Part shown: piece by piece, positions 1-8,132 of the stretch
Position numbering within the stretch: position 1 is the first letter of the stretch
Layout: each line of letters starts with the position of its first letter
Origin: Brevibacterium rongguiense
GTDB lineage: Bacteria > Actinomycetota > Actinomycetes > Actinomycetales > Brevibacteriaceae
Direction: 5' to 3'
Assembly: GCF_009857845.1 (NCBI RefSeq)
Contig: NZ_WWEQ01000004.1
Location: 1 to 64,000, forward strand
DNA: 64,000 bases
Notes under the pieces: generated by a model
What the model was told of the DNA's origin: nothing
Databases searched by the model: none
What the model saw: only the letters and a program-made list of their open reading frames with translations
Translations under genes and position numbers: made by a program

Positions 1-83
1 GGCGGCCGCCGCGCAGCACGACCGTGAGCGAGGACAGCCCCGCGCCCCGGTGCACCTCGACCTCGAGGCCGGACAGCGCCGCC
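1..83. repeat. 83-bp perfect inverted copy of 257-339
   Basis: Bases 1-83 are the exact reverse complement of bases 257-339 inside the first gene, base i pairing with 340-i. The match stops abruptly at base 84 and runs to the very first base of the window. This looks like a fold-back at a contig end rather than a functional element. The true sequence left of the first gene may therefore be unknown before base 84. Confidence 0.9.
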
Positions 84-120
84 GCCCGCGGGCAGGGGTA
101 GGCCGGCCCGGGCCAGCGAC

Positions 121-134
121 TACGCTTAGTCCCC
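121..134 (+). promoter_or_regulatory. Possible leaderless promoter of the M20 gene
   Basis: A TACGCT hexamer at 121-126 lies 8 nt before the ATG at 135 and there is no Shine-Dalgarno sequence. This resembles the leaderless arrangement seen at many other genes of this window, but the spacing is at the long end and the upstream DNA borders the fold-back repeat. Confidence 0.4.
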
Positions 135-1403
135 ATGAGCCTTCCCAGCGCCCAGGACGCTGCCGCCCTGCTGCCGCGGCTGCAGACCATCCGCCGCAAT
201 ATCCACGCCCACCCGGAGGTCGGCCTCGACCTGCCCGGCACGCAGGCGCGCATCGAGGCGGCGCTGTCCGGCCTCGAGGTCGAGGTGCACCGGGGCGCGG
301 GGCTGTCCTCGCTCACGGTCGTGCTGCGCGGCGGCCGCCGGGACCCCGAGCGCCCCGTGGCCGTGCTGCTGCGCGGGGACATGGACGGCCTGCCGGTCAC
401 GGAGGCCACCGGCTTCGAGTTCGCCGCGACGAACGGCAACATGCACGCCTGCGGCCACGACCTGCACGTCACGGGCCTCATCGGCGCCGTCCACCTCCTC
501 CATGCGGCGCGCGCGGAGCTGGCCGGCGATGTCGTCTTCATGTTCCAGCCCGGCGAGGAGGGCTTCGACGGAGCCGGGAAGATGCTCGCCGAGGGCGTCC
601 TCGAGGCCGCCGGCAGCCCCGTCATCGCGGCCTACGGCGTCCACGTCTCCGCCGATCAGGCGCTCGGCCACGCGTATTCGCGCCCCGGCCCGCTCATGGC
701 CGCGTTCTCGAAGATGGCCGTCACGGTGCGCGGGCGCGGCGGCCACGCGGCCCGCCCGGCCCAGGCGCTCGACCCCATCCAGGCGGGCGCCGCGGTCGTC
801 GGCCAGCTCCAGGAGTACGTGAGCCGCCGCTTCGAGGCCTTCGACCCCGTCGTCGTCACGGTGGGCGAGTTCCACGCGGGCACCGCCGCCAACGTCATCC
901 CCGATGAGGCCTTCCTCAACGTCGGCATCCGCACCTTCACGCAGGAGACCACGGAGCGCGCGGTGGTGGAGCTGCCCCGCCTGGTCCGCGCGATCGTCAC
1001 CGGCCACGGCCTGGACGCGGACATCGACTGCGAGACGGTGCTGCCGCCCACGGTCAACGACGGCGCGGAGGCGGAGTTCTACCTCGAGACCTTCGCTGAC
1101 CTCTACGGCGCGCAGCGCACCCACCGGATGGAGCACCCGCGCACCGGCTCGGAGGACTTCTCCCGCGTCCTCATGGCCGTGCCCGGTGCCTACGGCCACA
1201 TCGGCGCCGCCTTCGAATCCGAGCCGGAGGCCGCGGCCGCCCACGAGGTCAACCACTCGCCGCGCGCCCGCCACAGCGACGAGGCCCTGGGCGACCAGGC
1301 CCGCTTCCTCGCCCACCTGGCTGCCCGCCGGCTCGAGCGCGCGGCGCGCGAGGAAGCGCGCGCTGCGCCCGGGGATGTGCGGCCGGAGGGGGAGCGGGCA
1401 TGA
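135..1403 (+). CDS. M20 family metallo-amidohydrolase
   Basis: A 422-residue cytoplasmic peptidase/amidase of the M20D (hippurate hydrolase, N-acyl-amino-acid hydrolase) type, a normal length for the family. Seen in order: IHAHPEVG near the N-terminus, RGDMDGLP, HACGHDLH with metal-binding Cys/His, FQPGEEG with the catalytic Glu pair, an internal dimerisation-like domain, and GSEDFS near the end. Family members use two metal ions to remove N-acyl groups from amino acids or small amides; the real substrate cannot be told from sequence. It is the first gene of a tightly packed operon and its stop overlaps the next start by 4 nt (ATGA). Confidence 0.9.
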   Translation: MSLPSAQDAAALLPRLQTIRRNIHAHPEVGLDLPGTQARIEAALSGLEVEVHRGAGLSSLTVVLRGGRRDPERPVAVLLRGDMDGLPVTEATGFEFAATNGNMHACGHDLHVTGLIGAVHLLHAARAELAGDVVFMFQPGEEGFDGAGKMLAEGVLEAAGSPVIAAYGVHVSADQALGHAYSRPGPLMAAFSKMAVTVRGRGGHAARPAQALDPIQAGAAVVGQLQEYVSRRFEAFDPVVVTVGEFHAGTAANVIPDEAFLNVGIRTFTQETTERAVVELPRLVRAIVTGHGLDADIDCETVLPPTVNDGAEAEFYLETFADLYGAQRTHRMEHPRTGSEDFSRVLMAVPGAYGHIGAAFESEPEAAAAHEVNHSPRARHSDEALGDQARFLAHLAARRLERAAREEARAAPGDVRPEGERA

Positions 1404-2884
1404 GACTGGGCTACACCGCCGCGGACGTCCGGGCCGCCGAGGAACCGCTGCTCGCCGCCGGCGCACCGCTCATGGCGCGGGCCGCCGCGGGCCTGGCCGC
1501 AGTGTGCCGCCGGGAGCTCGTGGCGGCGCACGGCCGCGTCGCCGGGGCCCGCATCGCCGTGCTCGCCGGGGCGGGCAACAACGGCGGCGACGCGCTCTTC
1601 GCCGCGGCGGCGCTGGCCGCGCGGGGGGCAGCGGTCACCGTCATCGAGGCGTTGGGCCGCCCGCACGCAGACGGTCTCGCCGCCGTCCGTGCCGCCGGGG
1701 CGCAAGCGGCGGATACCGGCGCCGCGCGCGCGGCGCTCGCCGACGCGGACCTCGTGCTCGACGGGATCCTGGGCACCGGCGCTCGCACCGGCCTCCCGGC
1801 CCCGCTGGCGGACCTCCTGCGCGAATGGCAGACCGACACCGGCGCCCGCGGTGTGCTCGGACGCACCCAGCTCACGATCGCCGTCGACGTCCCCACGGGT
1901 GTCGACGCCACCACGGGCGAGCGCGGCGAGGTGTGGGTCGAGGCGGACACCACGGTGACGTTCGGTGCGCTCAAGTCCGGCCTGCTGCTGCCGGGGGGCG
2001 CCGATGCGGCGGGCCGCGTGGAGCTCGTCGACATCGGCCTCGACATGGGCGACGCCCAGCCGCGCGTCCAGGCCCTCGACGAGGACGACATCGCACCGCT
2101 GTTCCCGTTCCCCCGCCGCGGGGACCACAAGTACACCCGCGGCGTGCTGGGCCTCGTGGCCGGCTCGGACGCCTACCCGGGCGCCGCGGCCCTGGCCGGG
2201 GTGGCCGCGATCGCCACCGGCGTGGGCATGCTGCGCCTCGTGGGCCCGCGGCGCGTGGCCGATGCGGTCCTCGCCATCACGCCCGAGGCGGTGGCGGGCC
2301 GTGGCCGCGTCCAGGCCTGGGCTCTGGGCTCGGGGGCCCCCGCAGAGTACGAGATGCGCGCCTCCCTCGCGGACGCCCGCGAGTCCGGGCTGCCCGTCGC
2401 CCTTGACGCCGGCGCGCTCGCGCTCGTCGAGGGGCCCCTCGGCCACCCCGCCGTGCTCACCCCCCACGCCGGCGAGCTCGCCGAACTGCTCGGCCGGCTT
2501 GAGCCCGGCGATGCGCCCGACCGCGCCGCCATCGAGGCCGACCCGGTCGCCGCCGCCACCGCCGCCGCCCGGGCGACGGGGGCCGTCGTGCTCCTCAAGG
2601 GCCCGCGCACCGTCATCGCCCGGCCCGACGGCTCGCTCGTCGCGCCGGCCCCCGGTCCCGCGGCGCTCGCGACCGCCGGCACCGGCGATGTGCTCCTGGG
2701 CGTCCTCGGCGCGCTGCTCGCCACGACCGCCGAGCACGAACCGGTGCCGGACCTCGCCCTGGTGGCGGGCCTGGCCGTGCTCCTCCACAGCGCGGCCGGG
2801 CACGCGACCACCCACGCCTCCGGCCTGCCCGCGGCGCTCGAGGCGCGCATCGTCGCCCTGCGCGAGTCGGAGGCGGGCAGGTGA
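1400..2884 (+). CDS. nnr: Bifunctional NAD(P)H-hydrate epimerase / ADP- or ATP-dependent dehydratase
   Basis: A 494-residue fusion that repairs hydrated NADH and NADPH. The N-terminal YjeF_N epimerase domain (about residues 1-215) shows GAGNNGGD and VDVPTGVDA. The C-terminal ribokinase-like dehydratase (about 230-494) shows KYTRGVLG, LTPHAGELAELLG, LLKGPRTV and ATAGTGDVLLG, the last being the nucleotide/catalytic loop with the key Asp. The fusion is the common bacterial form. It starts inside the stop of the amidohydrolase and ends inside the start of the racemase gene, so the three are translationally coupled. This gene next to alr and tsaE is a frequent actinobacterial arrangement. Confidence 0.93.
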   Translation: MRLGYTAADVRAAEEPLLAAGAPLMARAAAGLAAVCRRELVAAHGRVAGARIAVLAGAGNNGGDALFAAAALAARGAAVTVIEALGRPHADGLAAVRAAGAQAADTGAARAALADADLVLDGILGTGARTGLPAPLADLLREWQTDTGARGVLGRTQLTIAVDVPTGVDATTGERGEVWVEADTTVTFGALKSGLLLPGGADAAGRVELVDIGLDMGDAQPRVQALDEDDIAPLFPFPRRGDHKYTRGVLGLVAGSDAYPGAAALAGVAAIATGVGMLRLVGPRRVADAVLAITPEAVAGRGRVQAWALGSGAPAEYEMRASLADARESGLPVALDAGALALVEGPLGHPAVLTPHAGELAELLGRLEPGDAPDRAAIEADPVAAATAAARATGAVVLLKGPRTVIARPDGSLVAPAPGPAALATAGTGDVLLGVLGALLATTAEHEPVPDLALVAGLAVLLHSAAGHATTHASGLPAALEARIVALRESEAGR

Positions 2885-4692
2885 GCGCCCCCTCGGCATC
2901 GCCCGACCCCTCGGTGCCGAACCCTCCGTCGGCCCCGAGCATTCCGTCGGCGCTGAGCGCGCGCATCGACGCTGGGGCACTGGCCCACAACATCGCGGCC
3001 ATCGCGGCGCGCATCGCCCCCTGCCGCCTCATGTGCATCGTCAAGGCCGACGCCTACGGCCACGGGCTGGGCGCCGTCGTGCCCGCCGCACTGGCCGCGG
3101 GGATCCGCGAGTTCGGCGTGGCCACCCCCGCCGAGGCGCTGGCCGTGCGCGCGCTGCTCGCCCAGGCCGGCGCCCCGGAGCCGGGCGCCGGCACCCGCAT
3201 CCTGTGCTGGCTCTACGACGAGACCGCCGACCTCGCGCCGCTCGTGGCCGAGGGCATCGAGGTGGGCCTGCCCAACCCCGGCAGCCTCGCCCGCCTGGAG
3301 GCCGCGGCCCGGACCGCCGGACGGCCCGCGCTCGCCCACGTCAAGCTCGACACGGGCCTGGGCCGCAGCGGCCTCACCGCCGCGCAGCTGGACGCGCTGC
3401 TGCCCGCGCTGGCCGGCGCACAGGGCGTGCGGATCGTGGGCGCCATGACCCACTTCGCCTGCGCGGATGAGGTGGGCCACCCGGCCAACGCCGAGCAGCT
3501 CGCGGCGTTCGGCGCCGGCGTGGAGTCCCTGCGCGGCCTGCTGCGCGCCCACCCCGAGCGGGGCAGCGCCGATGAGCTCCTCGTCCACTGCGCGAACTCG
3601 CCCGCCGCGCTGTCGATGGCGCCCGTGCCCGGTGACCTGGCGCGCGTGGGCCTGAGCATCTACGGCCTCAGCCCCTTCGCGGACCGAACGGGTGCCGAGC
3701 TGGGCCTGCGCCCTGCCATGGAGCTGCGCTCGAGCGTGCTCACCGTCAAGGACGTGCCCGCCGGCCACGGTGCCTCGTACGGGCTGCTCTACCGCGCCCC
3801 CCGCGACACCCGCTTCGCCCTCATCGCCGGCGGCTATGCCGACGGGATCCCGCGCGCGGCCTCGGGCAGTGCGCAGGTCACCATCCGCGGGCGCCGCTTC
3901 CCCATCGTGGGGCGCATCGCCATGGACCAGATGATCGCGGACACCGGCCCCGCCGACGCCCCGGACGCCCTGCCGATCGCGCCCGGCGACACAGTCATCG
4001 TCATGGGCGACGGCACCACAGGCCCCAGCGCGGAGGAGTGGGGCGCATGGTCGGGGTCGATCAACTACGAGATCGTCACCCGGGTGGGCCCGCGCGCCGA
4101 CCGGGTGACGGTGGGCCGGCCGCCCGAGGACCCGGCAGCGCCCGCGCCCGCAGCCGTCCAAGCTGCCCCCGCCTCGGCGGAGCTCGCGATCGCCGACCTC
4201 GACGCGATGGGCCGCTTCGGCAAGCGCCTGGCCGGGCTCCTGCGCGCCGGTGACGTGCTCATCCTCACCGGTGACCTGGGGGCCGGCAAGACGACGCTCA
4301 CGCAGTCGATCGCCGCCGGGCTGGGGGTGCGCGGGCGCGTGTCCTCGCCCACGTTCGTCATCGCCCGCGAGCACGCCCCCACCGGGGCCGGCCCCGGCCT
4401 CGTCCACGTCGACGCCTACCGGCTGGGGTCTGCCGCCGAGCTCGACGACCTGGGCCTCGAGGACGCGCTCGCGGACTCCGCCGCCGTCATCGAATGGGGC
4501 GCGGGGCTGGCCGAGCAGCTCTCCGCCGAGCGCCTCGAGGTCTCCATCAGCGCGGATCCCGCCACCGAGGATCGCACGATCGCCCTCACCCCGCACGGCA
4601 CATGGGGCGAGCGGCTGCGCGCGGCGGGCCTGGGCGCGGCGGACCGGGACAGCGCGGACCGCGACGGGGACGGGCAGGGGGCCCGGCCGTGA
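2881..4692 (+). CDS. alr-tsaE: Alanine racemase fused to TsaE (t6A ATPase)
   Basis: One 603-residue reading frame holds two enzymes. Residues about 20-410 are a PLP-dependent alanine racemase (L-Ala to D-Ala for peptidoglycan), with the PLP lysine Lys55 in VKADAYGHG, a GASYG tyrosine region and GRIAMDQ. After an Ala/Pro linker (about 410-430), residues about 430-590 are TsaE, the ATPase of the TsaBDE complex that makes threonylcarbamoyl-adenosine in tRNA, with the P-loop GDLGAGKTT, SSPTFV, HVDAYRL and VIEWG. The GTG start at 2881 overlaps the upstream stop by 4 nt. No stop or restart signal is visible in the linker. In related genomes alr and tsaE are usually separate neighbours. Confidence 0.92.
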   Translation: MSAPSASPDPSVPNPPSAPSIPSALSARIDAGALAHNIAAIAARIAPCRLMCIVKADAYGHGLGAVVPAALAAGIREFGVATPAEALAVRALLAQAGAPEPGAGTRILCWLYDETADLAPLVAEGIEVGLPNPGSLARLEAAARTAGRPALAHVKLDTGLGRSGLTAAQLDALLPALAGAQGVRIVGAMTHFACADEVGHPANAEQLAAFGAGVESLRGLLRAHPERGSADELLVHCANSPAALSMAPVPGDLARVGLSIYGLSPFADRTGAELGLRPAMELRSSVLTVKDVPAGHGASYGLLYRAPRDTRFALIAGGYADGIPRAASGSAQVTIRGRRFPIVGRIAMDQMIADTGPADAPDALPIAPGDTVIVMGDGTTGPSAEEWGAWSGSINYEIVTRVGPRADRVTVGRPPEDPAAPAPAAVQAAPASAELAIADLDAMGRFGKRLAGLLRAGDVLILTGDLGAGKTTLTQSIAAGLGVRGRVSSPTFVIAREHAPTGAGPGLVHVDAYRLGSAAELDDLGLEDALADSAAVIEWGAGLAEQLSAERLEVSISADPATEDRTIALTPHGTWGERLRAAGLGAADRDSADRDGDGQGARP

Positions 4693-5363
4693 TCATCACC
4701 GCCCTCGACACCTCCGGCGCCGCGAGCGCCGCCGTCCTCGACGGCGAGGCGGTCCTCGCCGAGCGCACCGACTACGCCGCCCGCCGCCACGCCGAATCGC
4801 TGGGGCCGGCCCTGCGCGAGCTCGCCGCGCTCGCCCCCGCCCCGGACGCGGTCGTGGTGGGCGTGGGTCCCGGGCCCTTCACCGGCCTGCGCGCGGGGAT
4901 CGCCGCGGGCATCGGCTTCGGCCTGGGCGCGGGCGCCCCGGTCTCCGGCGTCGCCAGCCACGCCGCGCTCGCGCTGCGCTGGTATGCCGCCCACCCCGGC
5001 GGGCACGAGCTCGTCGTCGCCACCGATGCGCGGCGGCGCGAGGTCTACGCGACCCGGTTCGCGGGCCTCGACGCGGCCGGAGTGCCCATCGCCACCGCCG
5101 GGCCCGAGGTGTGGGCCCCGGCCGCACTGGCCGAGCGCCTCGCCGCCGCGCCGGGGGAGGAGCCCATGCGCCTGGGCCGCGGGTTCGCCCTCTACGCCGC
5201 CGCCCTGGGCGCGCCGGTCAGCGACGATCCCGCGCTCCTCGAGCCCAGCGCCGCGGACCTGGGCCGCGTGGCCGCGCGCCTGCTGGCCGCCGGCCGCCCC
5301 CTGCTCGACCCCGTGCCCCTCTACCTGCGCGAGCCCGACGCCGCGCCGCTGCGCCGGCCGTGA
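4689..5363 (+). CDS. tsaB: tRNA threonylcarbamoyladenosine biosynthesis protein TsaB
   Basis: A 224-residue ASKHA-fold protein that scaffolds TsaD and TsaE in t6A37 formation. It begins ITALDTSG, the phosphate-loop motif of the family, and has GVGPGPFTGLRAG, the most conserved TsaB motif. The GTG start overlaps the racemase-TsaE stop by 4 nt, and longer in-frame extensions upstream would run through the TsaE domain. It lies exactly between tsaE and rimI, the classical order. Confidence 0.93.
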   Translation: MIITALDTSGAASAAVLDGEAVLAERTDYAARRHAESLGPALRELAALAPAPDAVVVGVGPGPFTGLRAGIAAGIGFGLGAGAPVSGVASHAALALRWYAAHPGGHELVVATDARRREVYATRFAGLDAAGVPIATAGPEVWAPAALAERLAAAPGEEPMRLGRGFALYAAALGAPVSDDPALLEPSAADLGRVAARLLAAGRPLLDPVPLYLREPDAAPLRRP

Positions 5364-5857
5364 CGCACCGGTGCATGCGGTGGTTCGACATCGCACCGGT
5401 GGCCGCCGTGGACGCGCGCGCCTTCGGCCCCGATGCGTGGACCGAGGAGTTCTACTGGTCCCAGCTCGCCACCCCCGGCGCCGAATTCCTCGTCGACCGC
5501 GCAGACAATGCGGAGCCCAGCCCCAAGGCGGACAGCGGGGGCGGCGGCATCGCCGGATTCGCCGGCCTCTTCGTCTCCGGTCCCCAGGCGGACATCCTCA
5601 CGATCGGCGTGGAGCCCGCGCTGCAGGGCCGGGGGCTGGGCGGGGCGCTGCTCGACGCGCTGCTCGCGCGCGCCGGGGAGCTCGGCTGCAGCGCCGTCCA
5701 CCTGGAGGTCCGCGCGGACAACGCGGCGGCGCTCGCCCTCTACGCGGCGCGCGGCTTCGAGCCCGTGGGCACCCGGCCCGGCTACTACCGCGGCGCCGAT
5801 GCCGTCCTCATGCGCGCCCTGCTGCCCGCCCGGTCCCGGGGAGCGGAGGCCCGCTGA
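5360..5857 (+). CDS. rimI: Ribosomal-protein alanine N-acetyltransferase RimI (GNAT)
   Basis: A 165-residue GNAT acetyltransferase. The acetyl-CoA loop is ALQGRGLGGALLDALL, followed by VHLEVRADNAAALALYAARGF, a typical RimI signature, and the Tyr-rich GYYRGADAVLM near the end. The family acetylates the N-terminus of ribosomal protein S18 and sometimes others. I place the start at GTG 5360, overlapping the tsaB stop by 4 nt; ATG 5375 is an alternative. There is a short Gly-rich insertion (residues about 53-60). Position between tsaB and tsaD supports the assignment. Confidence 0.88.
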   Translation: MTHRCMRWFDIAPVAAVDARAFGPDAWTEEFYWSQLATPGAEFLVDRADNAEPSPKADSGGGGIAGFAGLFVSGPQADILTIGVEPALQGRGLGGALLDALLARAGELGCSAVHLEVRADNAAALALYAARGFEPVGTRPGYYRGADAVLMRALLPARSRGAEAR

Positions 5858-5867
5858 GGCCCGTTGG

Positions 5868-5879
5868 TACGCTGAGGCC
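5868..5879 (+). promoter_or_regulatory. Leaderless promoter before the SRPBCC gene
   Basis: TACGCT at 5868-5873 is followed by 6 nt and the ATG at 5880, with no ribosome binding site. It suggests a secondary start of transcription inside the operon, giving a leaderless mRNA for the SRPBCC protein and tsaD. Confidence 0.55.
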
Positions 5880-6449
5880 ATGCCGTACGCCGATTCCGCC
5901 CCCGTCAATGCGACCGTCACCGGCTGGGAGCACGGCACCGACCTCGTCATCGACACCCGGGTGGACACCGACCCGCAGCGCATCTGGTCCTACGTCGCCG
6001 ATCCGCAGCGCTGCGCGCGCTGGTTCGCCCCCTGGCGCCGGGCCGATGAGGACACGGTCGAGCTCGAGCTCGACGACGAGGTGCTGGTCGCCCACATCCT
6101 CGCCTGCGAGCCGGACTCCCACGTCCTCTTCGACACCGCCCGCCTGGGCCGCCTGGGCCTCACGCTCACCCCGGTTGCCGACCCGCAGCCCGGCGGGCCG
6201 GCCGAGACGCGGATCGCGCTGGCCCACACGTTCCCCTCCGTCCACGATGCCGCGGACGCGATCGCGCAGGTGGGCCCCGTGTGGGAGACGCACCTGCGCA
6301 TGCTCTGCGACGCCCTCGGCCAGCCCCGCGCGGACATCTCCGAGGGCGAGCTCTACGCCCGCTACGCCCGGCTGGCCGCCGACGGCCTGCCCGAGGACGA
6401 GGCGGAGACCGGCCCGGACGAGGGCTGGCAGCAGGAGGCGTTCCTATGA
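5880..6449 (+). CDS. SRPBCC (START-like) domain protein
   Basis: A 189-residue protein. Residues about 15-150 fit the AHSA1/SRPBCC fold: [27 protein letters not shown] is the usual first helix and Trp-rich segment (shown only in part by families as W.YV.D...W). Such folds bind small hydrophobic ligands or act as co-chaperones; no function can be assigned here. It interrupts the usual rimI-tsaD adjacency, and its stop overlaps the tsaD start by 4 nt. The ATG at 5880 is chosen because a -10 hexamer sits just before it, although the frame is open further upstream. Confidence 0.75.
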   Translation: MPYADSAPVNATVTGWEHGTDLVIDTRVDTDPQRIWSYVADPQRCARWFAPWRRADEDTVELELDDEVLVAHILACEPDSHVLFDTARLGRLGLTLTPVADPQPGGPAETRIALAHTFPSVHDAADAIAQVGPVWETHLRMLCDALGQPRADISEGELYARYARLAADGLPEDEAETGPDEGWQQEAFL

Positions 6450-7534
6450 GCCCGGGCGGGGCCGCGGCCGGCCCGCTCGTGCTCGGCATCGAGTCCTCCT
6501 GCGATGAGACCGGCGTGGGGATCGTGCGCGGCACGCAGCTGCTCGCCAACACCGTGGCGACGTCGATGGACGAGCACGTGCGCTACGGCGGCGTGGTCCC
6601 CGAGGTCGCCAGCCGCGCCCACGTGCAGGCGATCGGCCCGGCGATCCGCGAGGCGCTCGCGACCGCCGGGGTGGGCCTGGACGACCTCGATGCGATCGCC
6701 GTCACCGCGGGACCCGGCCTGTCCGGGGCCCTGCTCGTGGGCGTGAGCGCCGCGAAGGGCCTCGCCGCCGCGACCGGGAAGCAGCTCTACGGGCTCAACC
6801 ACCTGGCGGCCCACGTCGCGGTCGACCTCGTGGCCCCGGACGCTCCGGGCCTCGAGCTGCCCACGATCGCCCTGCTGGTCTCCGGCGGGCACACGGAGAT
6901 CCTGCGCATCGACGACATCGTCGACGGGATCGAGCTGCTGGGCTCGACGATCGACGACGCCGCCGGCGAGGCGTTCGACAAGACCGCCCGCCTGCTCGGC
7001 CTCGACTACCCCGGCGGTCCGAACATCTCGAAGGCCGCCGCGGGCGCCTTCGACCCCGAGGGCCGGCCCGGGGACCCCCACGCCGTGTCGTTTCCCCGCG
7101 GGCTCATGACCGGCAAGGACCTGCGCCGGCCGGAGCGGCGCTACGCATTCTCCTTCTCCGGGCTCAAGACCGCGGCGCTGCGGTTCACGACGGCCGACGG
7201 CGGGCGCACCCGGCAGGCCGATGTGGCCGCGAGCTTCGAGCAGGCCGTCGTGGACGTGCTCGTCGCCAAGACGATGCTCGCCGTCGAGGACACCGGCATC
7301 GACCGGGTGCTCCTGGGCGGCGGCGTGGCCGCGAACGCGCGGCTGCGCGAGACACTGGGCCAGGCCTGCGCCGCCGCCGGGGTGGCGCTGCGGGTCCCGC
7401 CGCTTTCCCTGTGCACGGACAACGGCGCCATGATCGCCGCGCTGGGGGCGGAGGTCGTGCGCCGCGGCCTGCCGCCCTCGGACCCCGGCTTCGGCGTGAC
7501 CTCCTCCCTGGAAGCGAGTGATGTGCGTGTCTGA
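6446..7534 (+). CDS. tsaD: tRNA N6-adenosine threonylcarbamoyltransferase TsaD
   Basis: A 362-residue ASKHA ATPase that transfers the threonylcarbamoyl group to A37 of ANN-decoding tRNAs. It shows [10 protein letters not shown] at the N-terminus, the metal-binding pair His119 and His123 in [37 protein letters not shown] and CTDNGAM. Length and motifs are those of a complete enzyme. ATG 6446 overlaps the preceding stop. With TsaE, TsaB and RimI nearby, all operon-encoded parts of the t6A pathway except TsaC/Sua5 are in this window. Confidence 0.96.
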   Translation: MSPGGAAAGPLVLGIESSCDETGVGIVRGTQLLANTVATSMDEHVRYGGVVPEVASRAHVQAIGPAIREALATAGVGLDDLDAIAVTAGPGLSGALLVGVSAAKGLAAATGKQLYGLNHLAAHVAVDLVAPDAPGLELPTIALLVSGGHTEILRIDDIVDGIELLGSTIDDAAGEAFDKTARLLGLDYPGGPNISKAAAGAFDPEGRPGDPHAVSFPRGLMTGKDLRRPERRYAFSFSGLKTAALRFTTADGGRTRQADVAASFEQAVVDVLVAKTMLAVEDTGIDRVLLGGGVAANARLRETLGQACAAAGVALRVPPLSLCTDNGAMIAALGAEVVRRGLPPSDPGFGVTSSLEASDVRV

Positions 7535-8096
7535 TGACCCCGCACCCGATGGCCCCGCACCCGATGACCGCGCTCACGGCGCCCACCGAGCCGGCGCCGG
7601 CCGGCCGGCCCGCCCCTCGGCGGAGGAGCTGAAGAAGCGCCGCCGCCCGGGCGACGGCTGGATCGAGACCCCCCAGGGGAAGTTCTGGGGCCTGTACGGC
7701 GCGGCCGGGCTGCTGCTCCACGACCCCGAGCGCGGCGTGCTGCTCCAGCACCGCGTCGAGTGGTCGGCCCACGGCGGCACGTGGGGCATCCCCGGCGGTG
7801 CGAAGGACCCGGACGAGACGGCCGAGCAGGGCGCCCTGCGCGAATCCCGCGAGGAGGCCGGCGTGCCCGCAGCGGAGGCGGACATCGACATCCTCGACAC
7901 CCACGTCGTCGACAAGGACGGGTGGAGCTACACGACGGTCATCGCGCGCACGCGCGGCCGACTCGAGGAGTCCATCAGCGACGCCGAGAGCCTCGAGCTC
8001 GCCTGGGTGCCGCTCGACCGGGTCGAGGACTACGAGCTCCACCCCGGCTTCGCCGCCGCGTGGCCCGCGCTGCGCGCCGTGCTCGAGCGCGGCTGA
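7521..8096 (+). CDS. NUDIX hydrolase
   Basis: A protein of about 191 residues with a complete Nudix box, from GGAKDPDE through REEAGV, placed at about residues 92-114. The family hydrolyses nucleoside diphosphates linked to another group, often oxidised nucleotides. The first 50 residues are Asp/Pro/Ala-rich and encoded by short direct repeats (about 7533-7567), so the exact start is uncertain: GTG 7518, ATG 7521 and GTG 7527 are all possible. Each overlaps the 3' end of tsaD, indicating the same operon. It is the last gene of the plus-strand run. Confidence 0.85.
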   Translation: MCVSDDPAPDGPAPDDRAHGAHRAGAGRPARPSAEELKKRRRPGDGWIETPQGKFWGLYGAAGLLLHDPERGVLLQHRVEWSAHGGTWGIPGGAKDPDETAEQGALRESREEAGVPAAEADIDILDTHVVDKDGWSYTTVIARTRGRLEESISDAESLELAWVPLDRVEDYELHPGFAAAWPALRAVLERG

Positions 8097-8132
8097 GCCG
8101 CACGGCGGGCCCGGCCGAGGGCGCTCAGCCGC
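8089..8132. terminator. Bidirectional hairpin between convergent genes
   Basis: GCGGCTGAGC at 8089-8098 pairs perfectly with GCTCAGCCGC at 8123-8132, with a 24-nt G/C-rich loop. Each arm contains the stop codon of one of the two convergent genes. No T tract follows, as is common for GC-rich actinobacterial terminators. Confidence 0.45.

Noticed and set aside
1190-2980. Long minus-strand frame opposite the NAD(P)H-hydrate repair gene
   Set aside because: Antisense shadow; the plus strand encodes two complete conserved domains.
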